A stretch of 64,000 nt of DNA, taken from positions 67,384 to 131,383 of the forward strand of contig CAIXUG010000086.1 in the NCBI GenBank assembly GCA_903922605.1. Reading direction: 5' to 3'. Positions within the stretch are counted from its first letter, which is position 1; every line of letters begins with the position of its first letter. The position numbers were made by a program, and so were the translations under genes. Shown in pieces: positions 1 through 10,993 of this stretch. Source of the DNA: an uncultured Verrucomicrobiota bacterium. Lineage in GTDB: Bacteria > Verrucomicrobiota > Verrucomicrobiia > Limisphaerales > UBA9464. The notes beneath the pieces were generated by a model, which saw only the letters and a list, made by a program, of their open reading frames with translations, was not told the DNA's origin and searched no databases.

Positions 1-542
1 TTCGCGGTATCCGAGATTACCCTGACCGTCGCACTCGGAATGCCGCGCTCGCGGCAAGCCGCCCGGATCACCGACGACTCCATCTCGACCGCGTCGGCAC
101 CGGTCGAACGCCGCAGAGCGGCCTTCTGGGCTACGGTCACCGCCACGTGGTCGGCGCAGTGAAATGTCCCCCCCTGCACACCCGCTTCCGTCAGTCTTGG
201 AACAAGCGGGAAACTCGTATCGGCATCCATCATCACGGCGCCCAGTGGCAGAGCCGGATCAAGGCCGCCCGCAAAGCCGCACGTGAGCACCAAACTTGGC
301 CGGGCGGCATGAAGGGCGTCGCCAATTGCTTGACGCGCATTTTCCACTCCCATACCGGTGGTGAGAACTCGCAGCGTCGGCCAAAAGCGCTCTTCAGTGG
401 TATGCCGTTCGATGATGTGAAACTGAATCGTTTCCCGTTCGCCCGCGGCCTGTAGAAGCGGCCGGACTCGCTTCAAGAACGCCTTCGTCTCCTCCGGCAC
501 GGCGAAGACGATTAGCGTGACTTGGGCGGGCGTCGAATCCAC
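1..542 (-). CDS. Nucleoside phosphorylase superfamily protein (3'-truncated by window edge)
   Basis: Reading the minus strand from a GTG at 542 gives an uninterrupted frame of 180 codons that leaves the window. The chain shows the phosphorylase-family pattern: an early strand with the PEET segment, a TTGMG turn, the glycine-rich LTCGFAGGLD segment, then VEMESS followed by RVISD. Those last two segments match the substrate-binding Glu and catalytic Asp regions of MTA/SAH nucleosidases and purine phosphorylases. The enzyme would cleave an N-glycosidic bond of a nucleoside, but the substrate (MTA/SAH, futalosine, hopanoid-linked adenosine) cannot be told from this fragment. The gene starts 11 bases after the YqgE/AlgH stop, so co-transcription is likely. 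A run of seven G residues lies within the frame, and the frame stays open through it. Confidence 0.75.
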   Translation of the reverse strand, partial: MDSTPAQVTLIVFAVPEETKAFLKRVRPLLQAAGERETIQFHIIERHTTEERFWPTLRVLTTGMGVENARQAIGDALHAARPSLVLTCGFAGGLDPALPLGAVMMDADTSFPLVPRLTEAGVQGGTFHCADHVAVTVAQKAALRRSTGADAVEMESSVIRAACRERGIPSATVRVISDTA

Positions 543-553
543 GGCGTGAGGGC

Positions 554-1117
554 TCAGTTCGCCGACAAGTCGTCCGGCGTATCGGCCAGCAGGCGCTCCT
601 GCCAGTTCGGACGCAGGCTCAGAATATGACGCCACAGCGTCTCGGGTGACTTTTGAAAGACCAGCTCGACCGTGGCCGGATGCGTGAGCCAGGACTCGCG
701 ACGCATCTCGTCATCCAGCTGACCGGGCGACCAGCCCGCATAGCCGGCGAAGACCCGCAACTGCTTCGTGGATGACCACGACTGGCCCACGTCGATCAGT
801 TCATCCAGATCGTGGCTCATCATGAGGTTTTCGAGCACGTTGGCGGTGGGCAGGTATTCATCACTGTGGAGAAAGGTCAGGGCCGACGGCTGGACCGGAC
901 CACCACCGAACAGGGTGCAGGCCTGAATCGAAGTGGGCAGCTTACGGTCCATGACCTCACCCAGCTTCGCTTCGCTGGGCCGGTTCAGTACCAGTCCGAA
1001 GGCACCCTCGCTGTTGTGCTCGCAGATCAGCACGACCGTTCGGTTGAAATAGCTCCCCTTCAGCTTGCCGCCGTCGAGGAGAAGCTGGCCTTTGAGCGAT
1101 GGATGACCCGTAGGCAT
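554..1117 (-). CDS. YqgE/AlgH family protein (UPF0301)
   Basis: The 187-residue product matches the family's usual length. It shows the typical start (GQLLLDGGKLKGSYFNRT), an ICEHNSEGAFGLVLNRP block and a C-terminal SPGQLDDEM region. The role is poorly defined; AlgH was named for a transcriptional effect on alginate genes in Pseudomonas. I chose the ATG at 1117 because it puts the conserved N terminus at residue 8. An in-frame ATG at 1228, eight bases after the transketolase stop, would add 37 poorly conserved residues and cannot be excluded. It sits between transketolase and the phosphorylase on the same strand with short gaps, suggesting one transcription unit. Confidence 0.85.
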   Translation of the reverse strand: MPTGHPSLKGQLLLDGGKLKGSYFNRTVVLICEHNSEGAFGLVLNRPSEAKLGEVMDRKLPTSIQACTLFGGGPVQPSALTFLHSDEYLPTANVLENLMMSHDLDELIDVGQSWSSTKQLRVFAGYAGWSPGQLDDEMRRESWLTHPATVELVFQKSPETLWRHILSLRPNWQERLLADTPDDLSAN

Positions 1118-1236
1118 CTGGCTGGCGGCAAAATGCGCCACCCCATCCTCCCGGGCAACTTTGTTTCGCACCTTCCTATGGCTGCGCCCGGTGGCTGGAT
1201 CAGCCGCCGGGCGCCCGCAACCGCACATTTTTCGCC

Positions 1237-3309
1237 TTAACCGATCAGCTCCAGTGCCGCTTCGGCCATCTTCGGGCCGGTGAGGCCGTACTTCACGTAG
1301 AGTTCCTCGGCGAGATAGGCGCTCTGGCCAAATTCACCCGGGATGCCCAGTGACTTCATGTGATGGGCGATGCCCATGCGGCTCAGCGCGTGCGACACCT
1401 GCGCGCCCATGCCACAGACGAGCTGGTGATCCTCGATGGTCACGATGCGTCCGTTGCACTTTGCAACCGCCTTGCCGATGGTGCCGACATCCACGCGGTT
1501 GATGAAGGGGTTGTTAATCACCACGGCCGACTTGCCTTTGCTCGCCAGGATCTTCGCCGCTTCGAGTGCCTTGTTGAAGAGCACACCGGAGCCGACCAGC
1601 ACGACGTCCGCGCCGTCCTGGATGATCTGGGCCTTGCCCCAGGCATAGTTGGAACCTTCAACCCATTTCACCGGATACGTCTCACGCCCCACGAAGAAGA
1701 TCACCGATTCGCCGTGATGACCGGCGGCACGCTCATCACCAATATGCTTGATCGCCTGGTACATGAACGCCTCCGCCTCCTCGGCGCAGCTCGGCGCGAT
1801 GACGATGGTGTGCGGGATGGCGCTGACGGCCGCGAAGTACGTGGTGGCCTCGTGACTGGCACCGTCGGCGGCATCCTGAAAACCGACGTGCGAGAACATC
1901 GCGATCACCGGGGCCTGCGAGAGGGCGGCCATGGTGAGCGGCAGATTGCCCTTCGTCACACCGAACTGGCCGAAGGTATCCACGATGGGAATGAAGCCCA
2001 CCTTGGAAAGGCCCGCTGCCGTGGAAATCATGTTCGACTCCGCAATGCCCACCTCGATGAAGTTACCCGTGGCTTTCTGGAAGGTGCTGATGCCGGTCGA
2101 GCCTTGCACGTCACTCGACACGGAATAGACGGGGTAACCTTCCATCGCGGCCTTGATCGCGCCTGCGGCAAGACCGGCCTGGACCTTGTCCTTCTTCACC
2201 GCTGGGGCGGTGGGCGCGGGATTTGCGGCAGCCGCTGCGGCTTTGGCTTTCTTGGCCTCTTCCTTCACTTCCCAGTCCTTGCGGAGCGCGAGCGCCCATT
2301 GCTTGAACTCGTCCTGCGGATTGCCGAAACAGATCTCATCGACAAACCCGACGATCTTTTCGCCGTTCGCGAGCGGGAAGCCGTGGCCGCCGGCGGAGTT
2401 CTCCATCGTGCTCTTCACGCCGTAACCCTTGATCGTCTTGAGCCAGAGGCACACGGGCTTGGTCGGCGCGGCTTTCGCATCGGTGACGGCCTTTTCCACC
2501 GCGAGATAGACCTCCTGGAGGTCATGGCCGTTCGGGATGCGGCGGACATCCCAGCCGAGATCGTCCAGCGCCTCGAAGGACGGCACCATGGAGAAGGCGT
2601 CCTTGGTGATACGGCCGGAAAGCTTGGTGTCGTTGTCGGAAATCACCATGACGAACGGGTTCACACGCCCCTTGCCCGCGAGCCCGGGAATCGCCGCGAA
2701 TGCCTCCTTGGCCTCCCCTTCCATGGAGGCGCCGTCGGAGACGGTGACGATGGTCACGCGGTCATTGTGCGCCAGCTTGTCACCGATGGCGAGGCCCTGC
2801 GCCTGCGGCAGCGCGGAACCGAGCGGCCCGTTCGAGAGCAGCACGCCTTCCGGATTCAGATGGGATTCGCCGTGGCCGGTGAGCTTGGATTTGATCGAGC
2901 GGAAGCCCTTCAGATCCTCGAAGGTCATCCCGTCAAAGCCGTAATTCGCGCGCAGCGCATAGATGCCGTTTTCGGCATGGCCCGCGTCGTTCACAAAATT
3001 GAACGCCTCATGCCAGGGACGGCCCTGCGTGGCAAACATCACGCCGTGGATCGCCGCGTTGACCTCCGCAAAGGCCGCCGGGCCGCCCCAGTGGCAGGCC
3101 GCGCCGCCATTGACCGCGTGGACGTCCATCAGCGCGACGAGCGCACGGGTGGCCACCGGGCTGCCGAGGGTGACGTCCGCGCCGGCCGCGTTCTTGACCG
3201 TCACCGCGTACTTCGGGAGGCCTGGTGTGGGCGCGAGTTTCGACTTCAGCTTCTGCGGCGTGAGGGGCGGAAGTTCAACTTTGGCGACAACAGAATTATC
3301 AGCAGCCAT
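1237..3309 (-). CDS. tkt: Transketolase
   Basis: This 690-residue thiamine-diphosphate enzyme would move two-carbon ketol units between sugar phosphates in the pentose phosphate pathway. The TPP motif DGASMEGEAKEAF begins near residue 192 and is followed by SDND at 224-227. The pyrimidine-binding and C-terminal domains follow (VGIAESNMIS, then CGMGAQVSHAL). An Ala/Lys/Pro-rich linker at about residues 350-380 separates the TPP domain from the rest and is longer than in enterobacterial enzymes. The N terminus also departs from the classical pattern. Length and domain order still fit a complete transketolase. It is first in a minus-strand run with YqgE/AlgH and the phosphorylase, and the upstream region faces a divergent oxidoreductase gene. 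Confidence 0.9.
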   Translation of the reverse strand: MAADNSVVAKVELPPLTPQKLKSKLAPTPGLPKYAVTVKNAAGADVTLGSPVATRALVALMDVHAVNGGAACHWGGPAAFAEVNAAIHGVMFATQGRPWHEAFNFVNDAGHAENGIYALRANYGFDGMTFEDLKGFRSIKSKLTGHGESHLNPEGVLLSNGPLGSALPQAQGLAIGDKLAHNDRVTIVTVSDGASMEGEAKEAFAAIPGLAGKGRVNPFVMVISDNDTKLSGRITKDAFSMVPSFEALDDLGWDVRRIPNGHDLQEVYLAVEKAVTDAKAAPTKPVCLWLKTIKGYGVKSTMENSAGGHGFPLANGEKIVGFVDEICFGNPQDEFKQWALALRKDWEVKEEAKKAKAAAAAANPAPTAPAVKKDKVQAGLAAGAIKAAMEGYPVYSVSSDVQGSTGISTFQKATGNFIEVGIAESNMISTAAGLSKVGFIPIVDTFGQFGVTKGNLPLTMAALSQAPVIAMFSHVGFQDAADGASHEATTYFAAVSAIPHTIVIAPSCAEEAEAFMYQAIKHIGDERAAGHHGESVIFFVGRETYPVKWVEGSNYAWGKAQIIQDGADVVLVGSGVLFNKALEAAKILASKGKSAVVINNPFINRVDVGTIGKAVAKCNGRIVTIEDHQLVCGMGAQVSHALSRMGIAHHMKSLGIPGEFGQSAYLAEELYVKYGLTGPKMAEAALELIG

Positions 3310-3456
3310 GGCGTGAGATGAATCTAGCGTGAAATTAAAACGAACGAACGGCTAGGCTACGGAGCAAGGCCGCAAAGGGAAGCCGGTTTTTGCTCCGGAA
3401 GGGACTGCCCCGTCCTTCGGGCTTGCGACCCGGCGCCAATGGGCCGAAATGGGGCC

Positions 3457-4434
3457 ATGTCTTGCTGGTTCCGCCGTTTTTTAATTTTCCTTCTGCTGTT
3501 AGCCTTCGCCAATGCCGCAGACCTGCGGGTTGGCATCATCGGCCTGGACACCTCGCACGCCGCCGCGTTCACGGAGATACTGAACAATCCTGAGGCCAAG
3601 GATCATGTTGCCGGTGCGCAGGTGGTCGCCGCGTTCAAGGGCGGCAGCCCCGACATCAAGGAAAGCTGGTCCCGCGTGGCGGAATACACCCAGACACTCA
3701 CCAACAAATACGGCGTGAAGCTGTACGACACCATCGAGGCCATGTGCGCCGAGGTGGATGCGGTGATGCTAGAAAGCGTGGATGGGCGTCCGCATCTCGA
3801 TCAGGCGAAAGCCGTGTTCACCGCCCACAAACCGCTCTATATCGATAAGCCGGTGGCGGGCACGCTGCGGGACGCCATCGAGATTTTCCGGATTGCCGAG
3901 GCCGCACACGTCCCCGTCTTCACCGCCTCATCCCTGCGCTACGGCCGGGCAACCCAGGCGGTACGTGGTGGGAGCATCGGCACCGTGACGAATGCGCTGT
4001 GCTGGAGCCCGGCGCATCTGGAGCCGCACCACCCCGATCTCTTCTGGTACGGCGTTCACGGCTGTGAATCGCTCTTTACCGTCATGGGCACCGGCTGCGA
4101 ATCCGTGCGCCGTAGCCAGACGGTGGACGGGAAGATTGAAGTCACCGGCACCTGGAACGGCGGCCGCACTGGGGTCTTTCGCGAGGACGACAAGGGTTAC
4201 GGTGGCCACGCCCAAGGCGTGAAAGGTGAGGCGCCCGTTGGCAATTTCGACGGCTACGCGCCACTCGTGGGCGAGATCGTGAAATTCTTCCAGAGCCGGC
4301 AACCACCCGTATCCGCGGCGGAAACCCTGGAACTGTTCACGTTCATGGAAGCCGCCGACGAGAGCCAACGGCAGCACGGTGCAGAAATAAAACTGAGTGC
4401 AGTGCGCGCCAAGGCGGCCAAGCAAGTGCAGTGA
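3457..4434 (+). CDS. Secreted Gfo/Idh/MocA-like oxidoreductase
   Basis: The predicted 325-residue protein opens with a signal peptide (MSCWFRRFLIFLLLLAFANA). A Rossmann-type start (DLRVGIIGLDTSHAAAF) and a DKPVAGTLRDAIEIF segment follow, the latter matching the EKP region of Gfo/Idh/MocA dehydrogenases. The usual GxGxxG is reduced to GIIGLD, so cofactor binding may differ. Exported members of this family are common in the PVC group and probably act on sugars or cyclitols. The ATG at 3457 was chosen because it starts the signal peptide and has GGGG just upstream; an in-frame ATG six codons earlier is less likely. Downstream lies a 429-base gap with one hairpin. Confidence 0.75.
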   Translation: MSCWFRRFLIFLLLLAFANAADLRVGIIGLDTSHAAAFTEILNNPEAKDHVAGAQVVAAFKGGSPDIKESWSRVAEYTQTLTNKYGVKLYDTIEAMCAEVDAVMLESVDGRPHLDQAKAVFTAHKPLYIDKPVAGTLRDAIEIFRIAEAAHVPVFTASSLRYGRATQAVRGGSIGTVTNALCWSPAHLEPHHPDLFWYGVHGCESLFTVMGTGCESVRRSQTVDGKIEVTGTWNGGRTGVFREDDKGYGGHAQGVKGEAPVGNFDGYAPLVGEIVKFFQSRQPPVSAAETLELFTFMEAADESQRQHGAEIKLSAVRAKAAKQVQ

Positions 4435-4863
4435 AACGCGCAGGATGGGAATGCGCGTGCTCCCCTTTCGCGTTAACGATTCCAAGGTGACTTTTGCGGC
4501 ACTCGGCCATCGGTGCAAATCGCAACATTCCCGTGAGGGCTGCCTTTACCAGGGCAGCCCGCTCCAAACTGATCCTTACTGAGTAGCCGGCAATCTGGGC
4601 ATCCCCGTCTCTGCTGATAGTTTCACCCTCGCGCAGCCGTGGTATGTGAACTGCTGGACTTTTCCAGAAGTTCCAAAATGGCAGGAATACGGCGCATAAT
4701 GCATCGGCGCGACGTTTCAAAATGTCGCACCGCCGGTGGGAGAATTTCTGAAACCTCGCTGCCGACGTTTACGTCTGTGCGTCTGATTCTGCCTGTCGCC
4801 AAACAGATTTTGGGACAACTGAATCCATTGATCACTGAGTAAAGTAATCGTCCCCCAACGCAC
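4435..4863. other. Intergenic region with one perfect hairpin
   Basis: No convincing gene is seen in these 429 bases. A perfect 8-bp inverted repeat with an 8-base loop lies at 4537-4560 (GGGCTGCC pairs with GGCAGCCC). It has no T-run, so it is at best a weak terminator or a folded 3' end for the oxidoreductase. The segment from about 4620 to 4860 is less GC-rich than its surroundings and probably carries the promoter of the following large surface-protein gene, but no -35/-10 pair stands out. No clear ribosome-binding site precedes the ATG at 4864. Confidence 0.5.
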
Positions 4864-7800
4864 ATGAAAATTCACTCGTTCAACCCATGGGCCAGTACCG
4901 TCGCGGCGCTTTGCGTCACCGGGCTGACTGCCTACGCCGGTTCGGTGTCCTACAACTTCGACACGGATCCGACCGGAATCCTGCAGCTCTTCGGCAATGC
5001 CACCTACAATGCCACCGGAGGGAATCCGGCCACCGGCGGCTATCTGTCGCTGACGGAAGCTGTCAACAGCCAGCGGAGCGCAATCGTCTTCGCCGACATC
5101 GATAACGGATCGGTCGTCAAGGCGTTCAGCTTTTCCATGGATGTCCGCATCGGTAATGGCAGCAGCACTCCGGCGGACGGTTTCAGTGTCAATTACGTGC
5201 GGGCCAATGATCCCGTGATCACCAGTGGCGACCCGCTCAATAACTGGGCCACCGGTCCGAATGGGGAGGCGGACCTGCCGGAAGAAGGTTCCACGACCGG
5301 TCTCGGTATCGGTTTCGACGCCTACAACAGCGGTGGCGGTGACGTCATCGGCATCAGTGTTCGTGTGGATGGCAATTTGATTGCCCAATATCCTTTGCCC
5401 ACTCTCAACGGTGCCGCCAATGACCCCACCTCGCTGCAAACCGGCCCCCTTGATCCAAACAATCCGGGCGTGGCCGATTCACTCTCCTGGCAGCCGTTCA
5501 GCGTCGTTCTGGCCGACACCGGCGTCTTGGTGGTGAAGTACAAGGGCGTGGAAATCACTCCGGCCGGCGGTTTGCAGACCACCTTTGCTCCCAGCCCCGG
5601 ACAACTGGTGCTGGTCGCCCGTACTGGCGGCCTCAACCAGATTCAGCACGTCGACAATATCTCGATCACGACGGTTCCTGCCGCGCTCGCCCTCGTGGGC
5701 AATGCCACCGGCCTCCCCGATGGCTTTAGCGTCACGCTGAATGATTCCGGTGCGAGCGTCGTGGACACGACCCAGGTCACGGCCAAACTGAACGGCAATG
5801 CAGTGACACCAGTTTCGGTCACCAAAAACGGCGGAGCGACCACGATAACCTATCATGGTTATCCTGCCCTGCTGACGCCGGGTGGCACCAATACCGTGGA
5901 TATCACGGCGAAGGACACCAACGGCAATGGCATCACCGGCTCCCGTACGTTTACCACTCCCGCCTACGCAACCGTCCCTGGGAGTCAAACCGTTCCGGCC
6001 GGATCTATCGATACCGCCAAGGCCGGCTTCAGGCTGATGCCCTGGCAGGCCGGCACCCAGCCAAACGCCATTTACTACACTGAGGAACAGCTCGCCGGGC
6101 TCCACGGCCCGAACGTCGCCGACCTCACGACCGCAACCGATGGCGGCTATGTTGACGTTACGGGCACGATCAACTTCAACGGCGATGGCTCGAATGCCGG
6201 CGATTTCACAGGTGACACGACGTTCCCCGGCATCCCTGGGCCTGATGGCCACACGGGCAACTCCAGCTTCGAGGCTCTCACCTACCTGAACTTCCCCGCT
6301 GCGGGCGTCTACCAGATGGGCGTGAACAGCGATGACGGTTTCAAGGTCACCTCCGGCCTGACGGCGCAGGACCGGTTCAGCCCGGCACTCGGCATCTTTA
6401 ACGGTGGCAAAGGCTCCTCCGACGTCCTGTTCTACATCGTCGTGCCGACGGCTGGCTACTACCCGTTCCGCCTGATCTGGGAAAACGGCAACGGTGATGC
6501 GGGTAACGGACTCAATTGCGAATGGTTCATTGTCAATGCCGATGGCACCAAGAGCCTCATCAATGACGCCTCCGACGCAAACTCCATCAAGGCCTACTAC
6601 TCGGGCCCGACGTTCGCTTCGCACGTTTCCCAGGTTGTGCCCTACCCCGGCCAGACCGGCGCCCGGCCTGACTTTGTGACCGTGCAGCTCACCGATGGCG
6701 CCAGCCCCGTCAACTCCGGCTCCGTGCAGCTCAGCCTCAACGGCTCCGTGATAACCACCTCGCCGACGAAGGCCGGCGCTGTGACCACGGTCCAAACCAT
6801 CCTGACCGGTGCCAACCTTCTGCCTCCTGGCGGCACCAATTCCGCCCTGCTCGTCTGGGCTGACTCGGCCACCCCGGCAGTGGTGCATTCCAATGCCTGG
6901 ACCTTCGTGACGATGAATTACGTCACCCTCAATGCCGGCCTCGCCAGCCCTGCCGGTTCCGGCGATCCCGCCCAGCGCGGTTTCGCCCTCCGCGTGAACC
7001 AGCTGGATCCCAGCACCGTCGGCGACAACGGCGACGTGACCGGCAACAACATTGAAAGTGCCGAATCGCAGCTCGCCGGCCTCTACAGCCCCGCCTTCGG
7101 GGCCAATGTGGCGGACACCTCCACCGCGACGAGCGGCAACACCTGGAACCTCAATGACGCGATCGACTACCTGATGAGCGGCACCGCGCCGGCCGGCGAT
7201 TTCGCTGGCGACCTCCCGCTCCCCGGCATCCCGGGCACCACCGGCATCACGGACATGATCGCCGCGGAGTTCAAAGGATACTCGGACCTCGCTCCCGGAT
7301 TCTACGTCATGGGCGTCAACAGCGATGACGGCTTCCGCGTGACCGAAGCGACCAGCGTCAGCCGCCAGGTGCTGCACATCGAAGGCGCTGGCATCAGCCA
7401 GGACATCCACGTGGTCAACACCACCACCAACAATTCCAGCTACGGTGGCAGCCTCCCCACCACGCCGATCACGGCTCCCCTGGTCTATGTCGATACCAAT
7501 AGCTGCCCCGCCGTGCCTGACCTCACCGGCAAGATTGCGGTGATTGATCTCCAGCGTTGCAGCTCGAGCGACAGCGATGTCGTCCTCGCGGGCAAGATGC
7601 AGGATGCCGGCGCGCTCGCCGTTGTCATCATCAACGTGCCTGGCTTCGGCCTGTCCTACATCGGCAGCGGCACTCCCACCAAGCCGATCACCATCCCGGT
7701 GGTCATGACCAGCGGCTTTGCGGGCGGCGCCGACGTCCTGAAGACCAATGCGAACCTCACGGCCAGCATCGGTGCCGACAGCAGCCTGAAGCTCGGTGAA

Positions 7801-8205
7801 TTCAACGGCAACGGCCGTGGCACCGCCGACACGCTCTTCGGCTTCGTGGTTCCCAGCGCCGGTGTCTATCCCCTGCGCATGGTCTATCAGAACGGCAACG
7901 GTGGCGCGGCCGTCGAATGGTTCAGCGTCACCACGGATGACCTGACGGTGGACGGCGGCACCAAGATCCTCGTCAATGACAGCGCCACGGCCGGTTCCGT
8001 GCTCCTCTACCGGGGCACCACCGCAGTCTCCCTGCCGACGGTCAGCGTCAGCAACGGTGGCACTGAGATCGTGCTCACCTACACGGGCACGCTGGAATCC
8101 AGCGACACGATCAACGGCACCTACACCCCGGTGGCCGGTGCGACCTCCCCGCTGCATGTCCCGTTCACCTCGGGCGCGGCGAAGTTCTACCGCACGCGCA
8201 ACTGA
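4864..8205 (+). CDS. Large secreted multidomain protein: lectin-like, two PA14-like modules, PA-domain insert
   Basis: The 1113-residue product starts with a signal peptide (about residues 1-25). Residues about 27-270 resemble an L-type lectin/concanavalin fold (FNFDTDPTG at the start, then SMDVRIG and [13 protein letters not shown]). Two copies of a PA14-like module follow, each with a GVNSDDGF motif (near residues 484 and 816) and a later [13 protein letters not shown] or [13 protein letters not shown] motif. The second copy is split by about 140 residues resembling a protease-associated domain ([16 protein letters not shown]). The C terminus is the module ending FYRTRN that two other proteins in this window share. 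There is no PEP-CTERM tail. The role is probably carbohydrate or glycoprotein binding at the cell surface. A strong terminator follows. Confidence 0.75.
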   Translation: MKIHSFNPWASTVAALCVTGLTAYAGSVSYNFDTDPTGILQLFGNATYNATGGNPATGGYLSLTEAVNSQRSAIVFADIDNGSVVKAFSFSMDVRIGNGSSTPADGFSVNYVRANDPVITSGDPLNNWATGPNGEADLPEEGSTTGLGIGFDAYNSGGGDVIGISVRVDGNLIAQYPLPTLNGAANDPTSLQTGPLDPNNPGVADSLSWQPFSVVLADTGVLVVKYKGVEITPAGGLQTTFAPSPGQLVLVARTGGLNQIQHVDNISITTVPAALALVGNATGLPDGFSVTLNDSGASVVDTTQVTAKLNGNAVTPVSVTKNGGATTITYHGYPALLTPGGTNTVDITAKDTNGNGITGSRTFTTPAYATVPGSQTVPAGSIDTAKAGFRLMPWQAGTQPNAIYYTEEQLAGLHGPNVADLTTATDGGYVDVTGTINFNGDGSNAGDFTGDTTFPGIPGPDGHTGNSSFEALTYLNFPAAGVYQMGVNSDDGFKVTSGLTAQDRFSPALGIFNGGKGSSDVLFYIVVPTAGYYPFRLIWENGNGDAGNGLNCEWFIVNADGTKSLINDASDANSIKAYYSGPTFASHVSQVVPYPGQTGARPDFVTVQLTDGASPVNSGSVQLSLNGSVITTSPTKAGAVTTVQTILTGANLLPPGGTNSALLVWADSATPAVVHSNAWTFVTMNYVTLNAGLASPAGSGDPAQRGFALRVNQLDPSTVGDNGDVTGNNIESAESQLAGLYSPAFGANVADTSTATSGNTWNLNDAIDYLMSGTAPAGDFAGDLPLPGIPGTTGITDMIAAEFKGYSDLAPGFYVMGVNSDDGFRVTEATSVSRQVLHIEGAGISQDIHVVNTTTNNSSYGGSLPTTPITAPLVYVDTNSCPAVPDLTGKIAVIDLQRCSSSDSDVVLAGKMQDAGALAVVIINVPGFGLSYIGSGTPTKPITIPVVMTSGFAGGADVLKTNANLTASIGADSSLKLGEFNGNGRGTADTLFGFVVPSAGVYPLRMVYQNGNGGAAVEWFSVTTDDLTVDGGTKILVNDSATAGSVLLYRGTTAVSLPTVSVSNGGTEIVLTYTGTLESSDTINGTYTPVAGATSPLHVPFTSGAAKFYRTRN

Positions 8206-8233
8206 GCGGTTCCGTTCCGCTGATTCGATTCAC

Positions 8234-8263
8234 AAAGACCGGGCTTCGGCCCGGTCTTTTTTT
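8234..8263 (+). terminator. Rho-independent terminator
   Basis: A perfect 11-bp stem (AAAGACCGGGC with GCCCGGTCTTT), a TTCG tetraloop and a run of seven T residues lie 29 bases after the stop of the large secreted protein. This is a textbook intrinsic terminator for that gene. Confidence 0.92.
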
Positions 8264-8473
8264 GTCGGGCAGGTTGCCACCGTTCGCGAAAGTGTCGTGG
8301 CGGCCCGGGTGACTCAGGGCCGCACGGCAATCGAGCCAGACTGCCGAATCCTTGCCCGATGCCGCCTCCACATTGCAGCTGATTGCACGAACCGCTTGCG
8401 GTGGGGGGCTTGCGACGGTTTAAATCAGTCCGCAGTTCCGTCCGAACACCGCAATCGCACATCGAATTTTCAC

Positions 8474-9790
8474 ATGGCCTACACTACGACGACCGTCCCC
8501 ACGGGCGAAAAGATCACCATCAGCGGAGGCAAACTCCAGGTTCCCAGCAACCCCATCATCCCCTTTATCCGCGGTGATGGCACCGGCCCCGACATCTGGG
8601 CCGCCTCGGTGCGGGTGATGGACGCGGCCGTCGAAAAGGCGTACGGCGGCGCCAAGAAGATATCTTGGATGGAGGTCTTCGCCGGTGAGGAGTCGTTCAA
8701 GAAGTTCAACAACTGGCTCCCGGACGACACCGTTGACGCTTTCCGCGAGTTCCTTGTAGGCATCAAGGGGCCGCTCACCACGCCGGTTGGAGGGGGCATC
8801 CGTTCGCTGAACGTCGCGCTGCGCCAGATGCTGGACCTCTACGTCTGCCTGCGTCCGGTCCAGTATTTCAAGGGCGTGCCGAGCCCTGTGAAGCATCCGG
8901 AGAAGGTGGACATGACCATCTTCCGTGAGAACACCGAGGACATCTACGCCGGCATCGAATACGCCGCCGGAACGCCCGAGGCGCAGAAGCTCCTCGACTT
9001 CCTCGCCGCGAACTCGCCGAAGGATTTCAAAAAGATCCGCTTCGGCACCAAGCCGGCCGCCGAGGAGTTCTGGAAAGCCGTCGGCGCGACGAATTTCCCC
9101 TGCGACGTGCAGGTGGGCATCGGCATCAAACCGGTCAGCTACTCCGGCAGCGTACGGCTGATCCACAGCGCGATCAGCTACGCGATCCGCTTCAACCGCA
9201 AGTCGGTCACGCTGGTACACAAGGGCAACATCATGAAGTTCACGGAAGGCGGCTTCCGGGACTGGGGCTACAAGGTCGCGAAGGAGTTCTTCGGCGCGGT
9301 CGAGATCGATGGCGGCCCGTGGTGCAAGATCCCCGAGGGCAAGCCCGGCGCCGGGCTCGTCATCAAGGACAGCATCGCCGACATCACGCTCCAGCAGGTG
9401 CTCACGCGTCCGACCGATTTCGACGTGATCGCCACGCTCAACCTGAACGGCGACTACCTCAGTGACGCCCTGGCCGCGCAGGTCGGCGGCATCGGCATCG
9501 CCCCCGGTGGCAACATCAACTACATCACCGGCCACGCCATCTTCGAGGCGACCCACGGCACTGCGCCGAAGTACGCCAACAAGGACGTGGTCAACCCCGG
9601 CTCCGTCGTGCTCTCCGGCGAGATGATGCTGCGCCACCTCGGCTGGATCGAGGCGGCCGACCTCATCCTCAAGGGCCTCAACGGCGCGATCGGCTCGAAG
9701 AAGGTCACCTACGACTTCGCCCGCCTGATGGAAGGCGCCACCGAGATCAAGTGTTCCGCCTTCGGCGACAACATCATCGCCCATATGTGA
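8474..9790 (+). CDS. icd: Isocitrate dehydrogenase (NADP+)
   Basis: The 438-residue enzyme oxidatively decarboxylates isocitrate to 2-oxoglutarate in the TCA cycle. It is close to the E. coli Icd type. [13 protein letters not shown] carries the active-site Ser that E. coli phosphorylates, [13 protein letters not shown] and [10 protein letters not shown] are present, and THGTAPKYA carries the Lys-Tyr pair that reads the NADP phosphate. The frame is open far upstream, but the family N terminus begins at the ATG at 8474 and the upstream part is a terminator and untranslated DNA. No Shine-Dalgarno sequence is obvious. An aconitase gene lies about 8 kb away on the same strand, not adjacent. A terminator follows at 9848. 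Confidence 0.95.
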   Translation: MAYTTTTVPTGEKITISGGKLQVPSNPIIPFIRGDGTGPDIWAASVRVMDAAVEKAYGGAKKISWMEVFAGEESFKKFNNWLPDDTVDAFREFLVGIKGPLTTPVGGGIRSLNVALRQMLDLYVCLRPVQYFKGVPSPVKHPEKVDMTIFRENTEDIYAGIEYAAGTPEAQKLLDFLAANSPKDFKKIRFGTKPAAEEFWKAVGATNFPCDVQVGIGIKPVSYSGSVRLIHSAISYAIRFNRKSVTLVHKGNIMKFTEGGFRDWGYKVAKEFFGAVEIDGGPWCKIPEGKPGAGLVIKDSIADITLQQVLTRPTDFDVIATLNLNGDYLSDALAAQVGGIGIAPGGNINYITGHAIFEATHGTAPKYANKDVVNPGSVVLSGEMMLRHLGWIEAADLILKGLNGAIGSKKVTYDFARLMEGATEIKCSAFGDNIIAHM

Positions 9791-9802
9791 GGAGCGGTGA
9801 TG

Positions 9803-9827
9803 AGTGATCAGTAGTCAGTGATCAGTA
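9803..9827. repeat. Short direct repeat AGTGATCAGTA x2
   Basis: Two copies of AGTGATCAGTA sit at 9803-9813 and 9817-9827, a 14-base period, just downstream of icd. The unit contains the palindrome TGATCA. The function is unknown; it may be a fragment of a dispersed intergenic repeat. Confidence 0.6.
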
Positions 9828-9847
9828 AACAGATGAGCTAACAAAAC

Positions 9848-9881
9848 AGCCCGGCTTCGTCTTACACGAAGCCGGGCTTTT
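9848..9881. terminator. Bidirectional terminator between icd and the decarboxylase gene
   Basis: A perfect 13-bp stem (AGCCCGGCTTCGT with ACGAAGCCGGGCT) around a CTTAC loop is followed by T residues on the plus strand and preceded by an A-rich stretch (ACAAAACA). It lies between two convergent genes and can serve both icd and the minus-strand decarboxylase gene ending at 9930. Confidence 0.88.
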
Positions 9882-9929
9882 GCATTTTGCAGCAGGAATC
9901 GGAGACGGAGACCGGCCTTGTGCGAAGCG

Positions 9930-10901
<972 letters not shown>

Positions 10902-10993
10902 AGGAGGAGGCGACAATTTCAAATCCAGAGGAACGGGACACAGGCCGCAGGCGTGGCGCGGGGAATCTGCTACGCCCAGCCGTGAACGGCAAT

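Noticed and set aside
1360-3321. 653-codon frame antisense to transketolase
   Set aside because: It has a shadow-frame composition (His/Arg/Val-rich) and no signature, while transketolase motifs on the minus strand are clear.
5479-8157. Long open frame of 892 codons antisense to the large secreted protein gene
   Set aside because: It is rich in Arg, Gly, Asp and Val with no domain pattern, as expected for the reverse strand of a GC-rich gene; the sense product has a signal peptide, repeats and a terminator.
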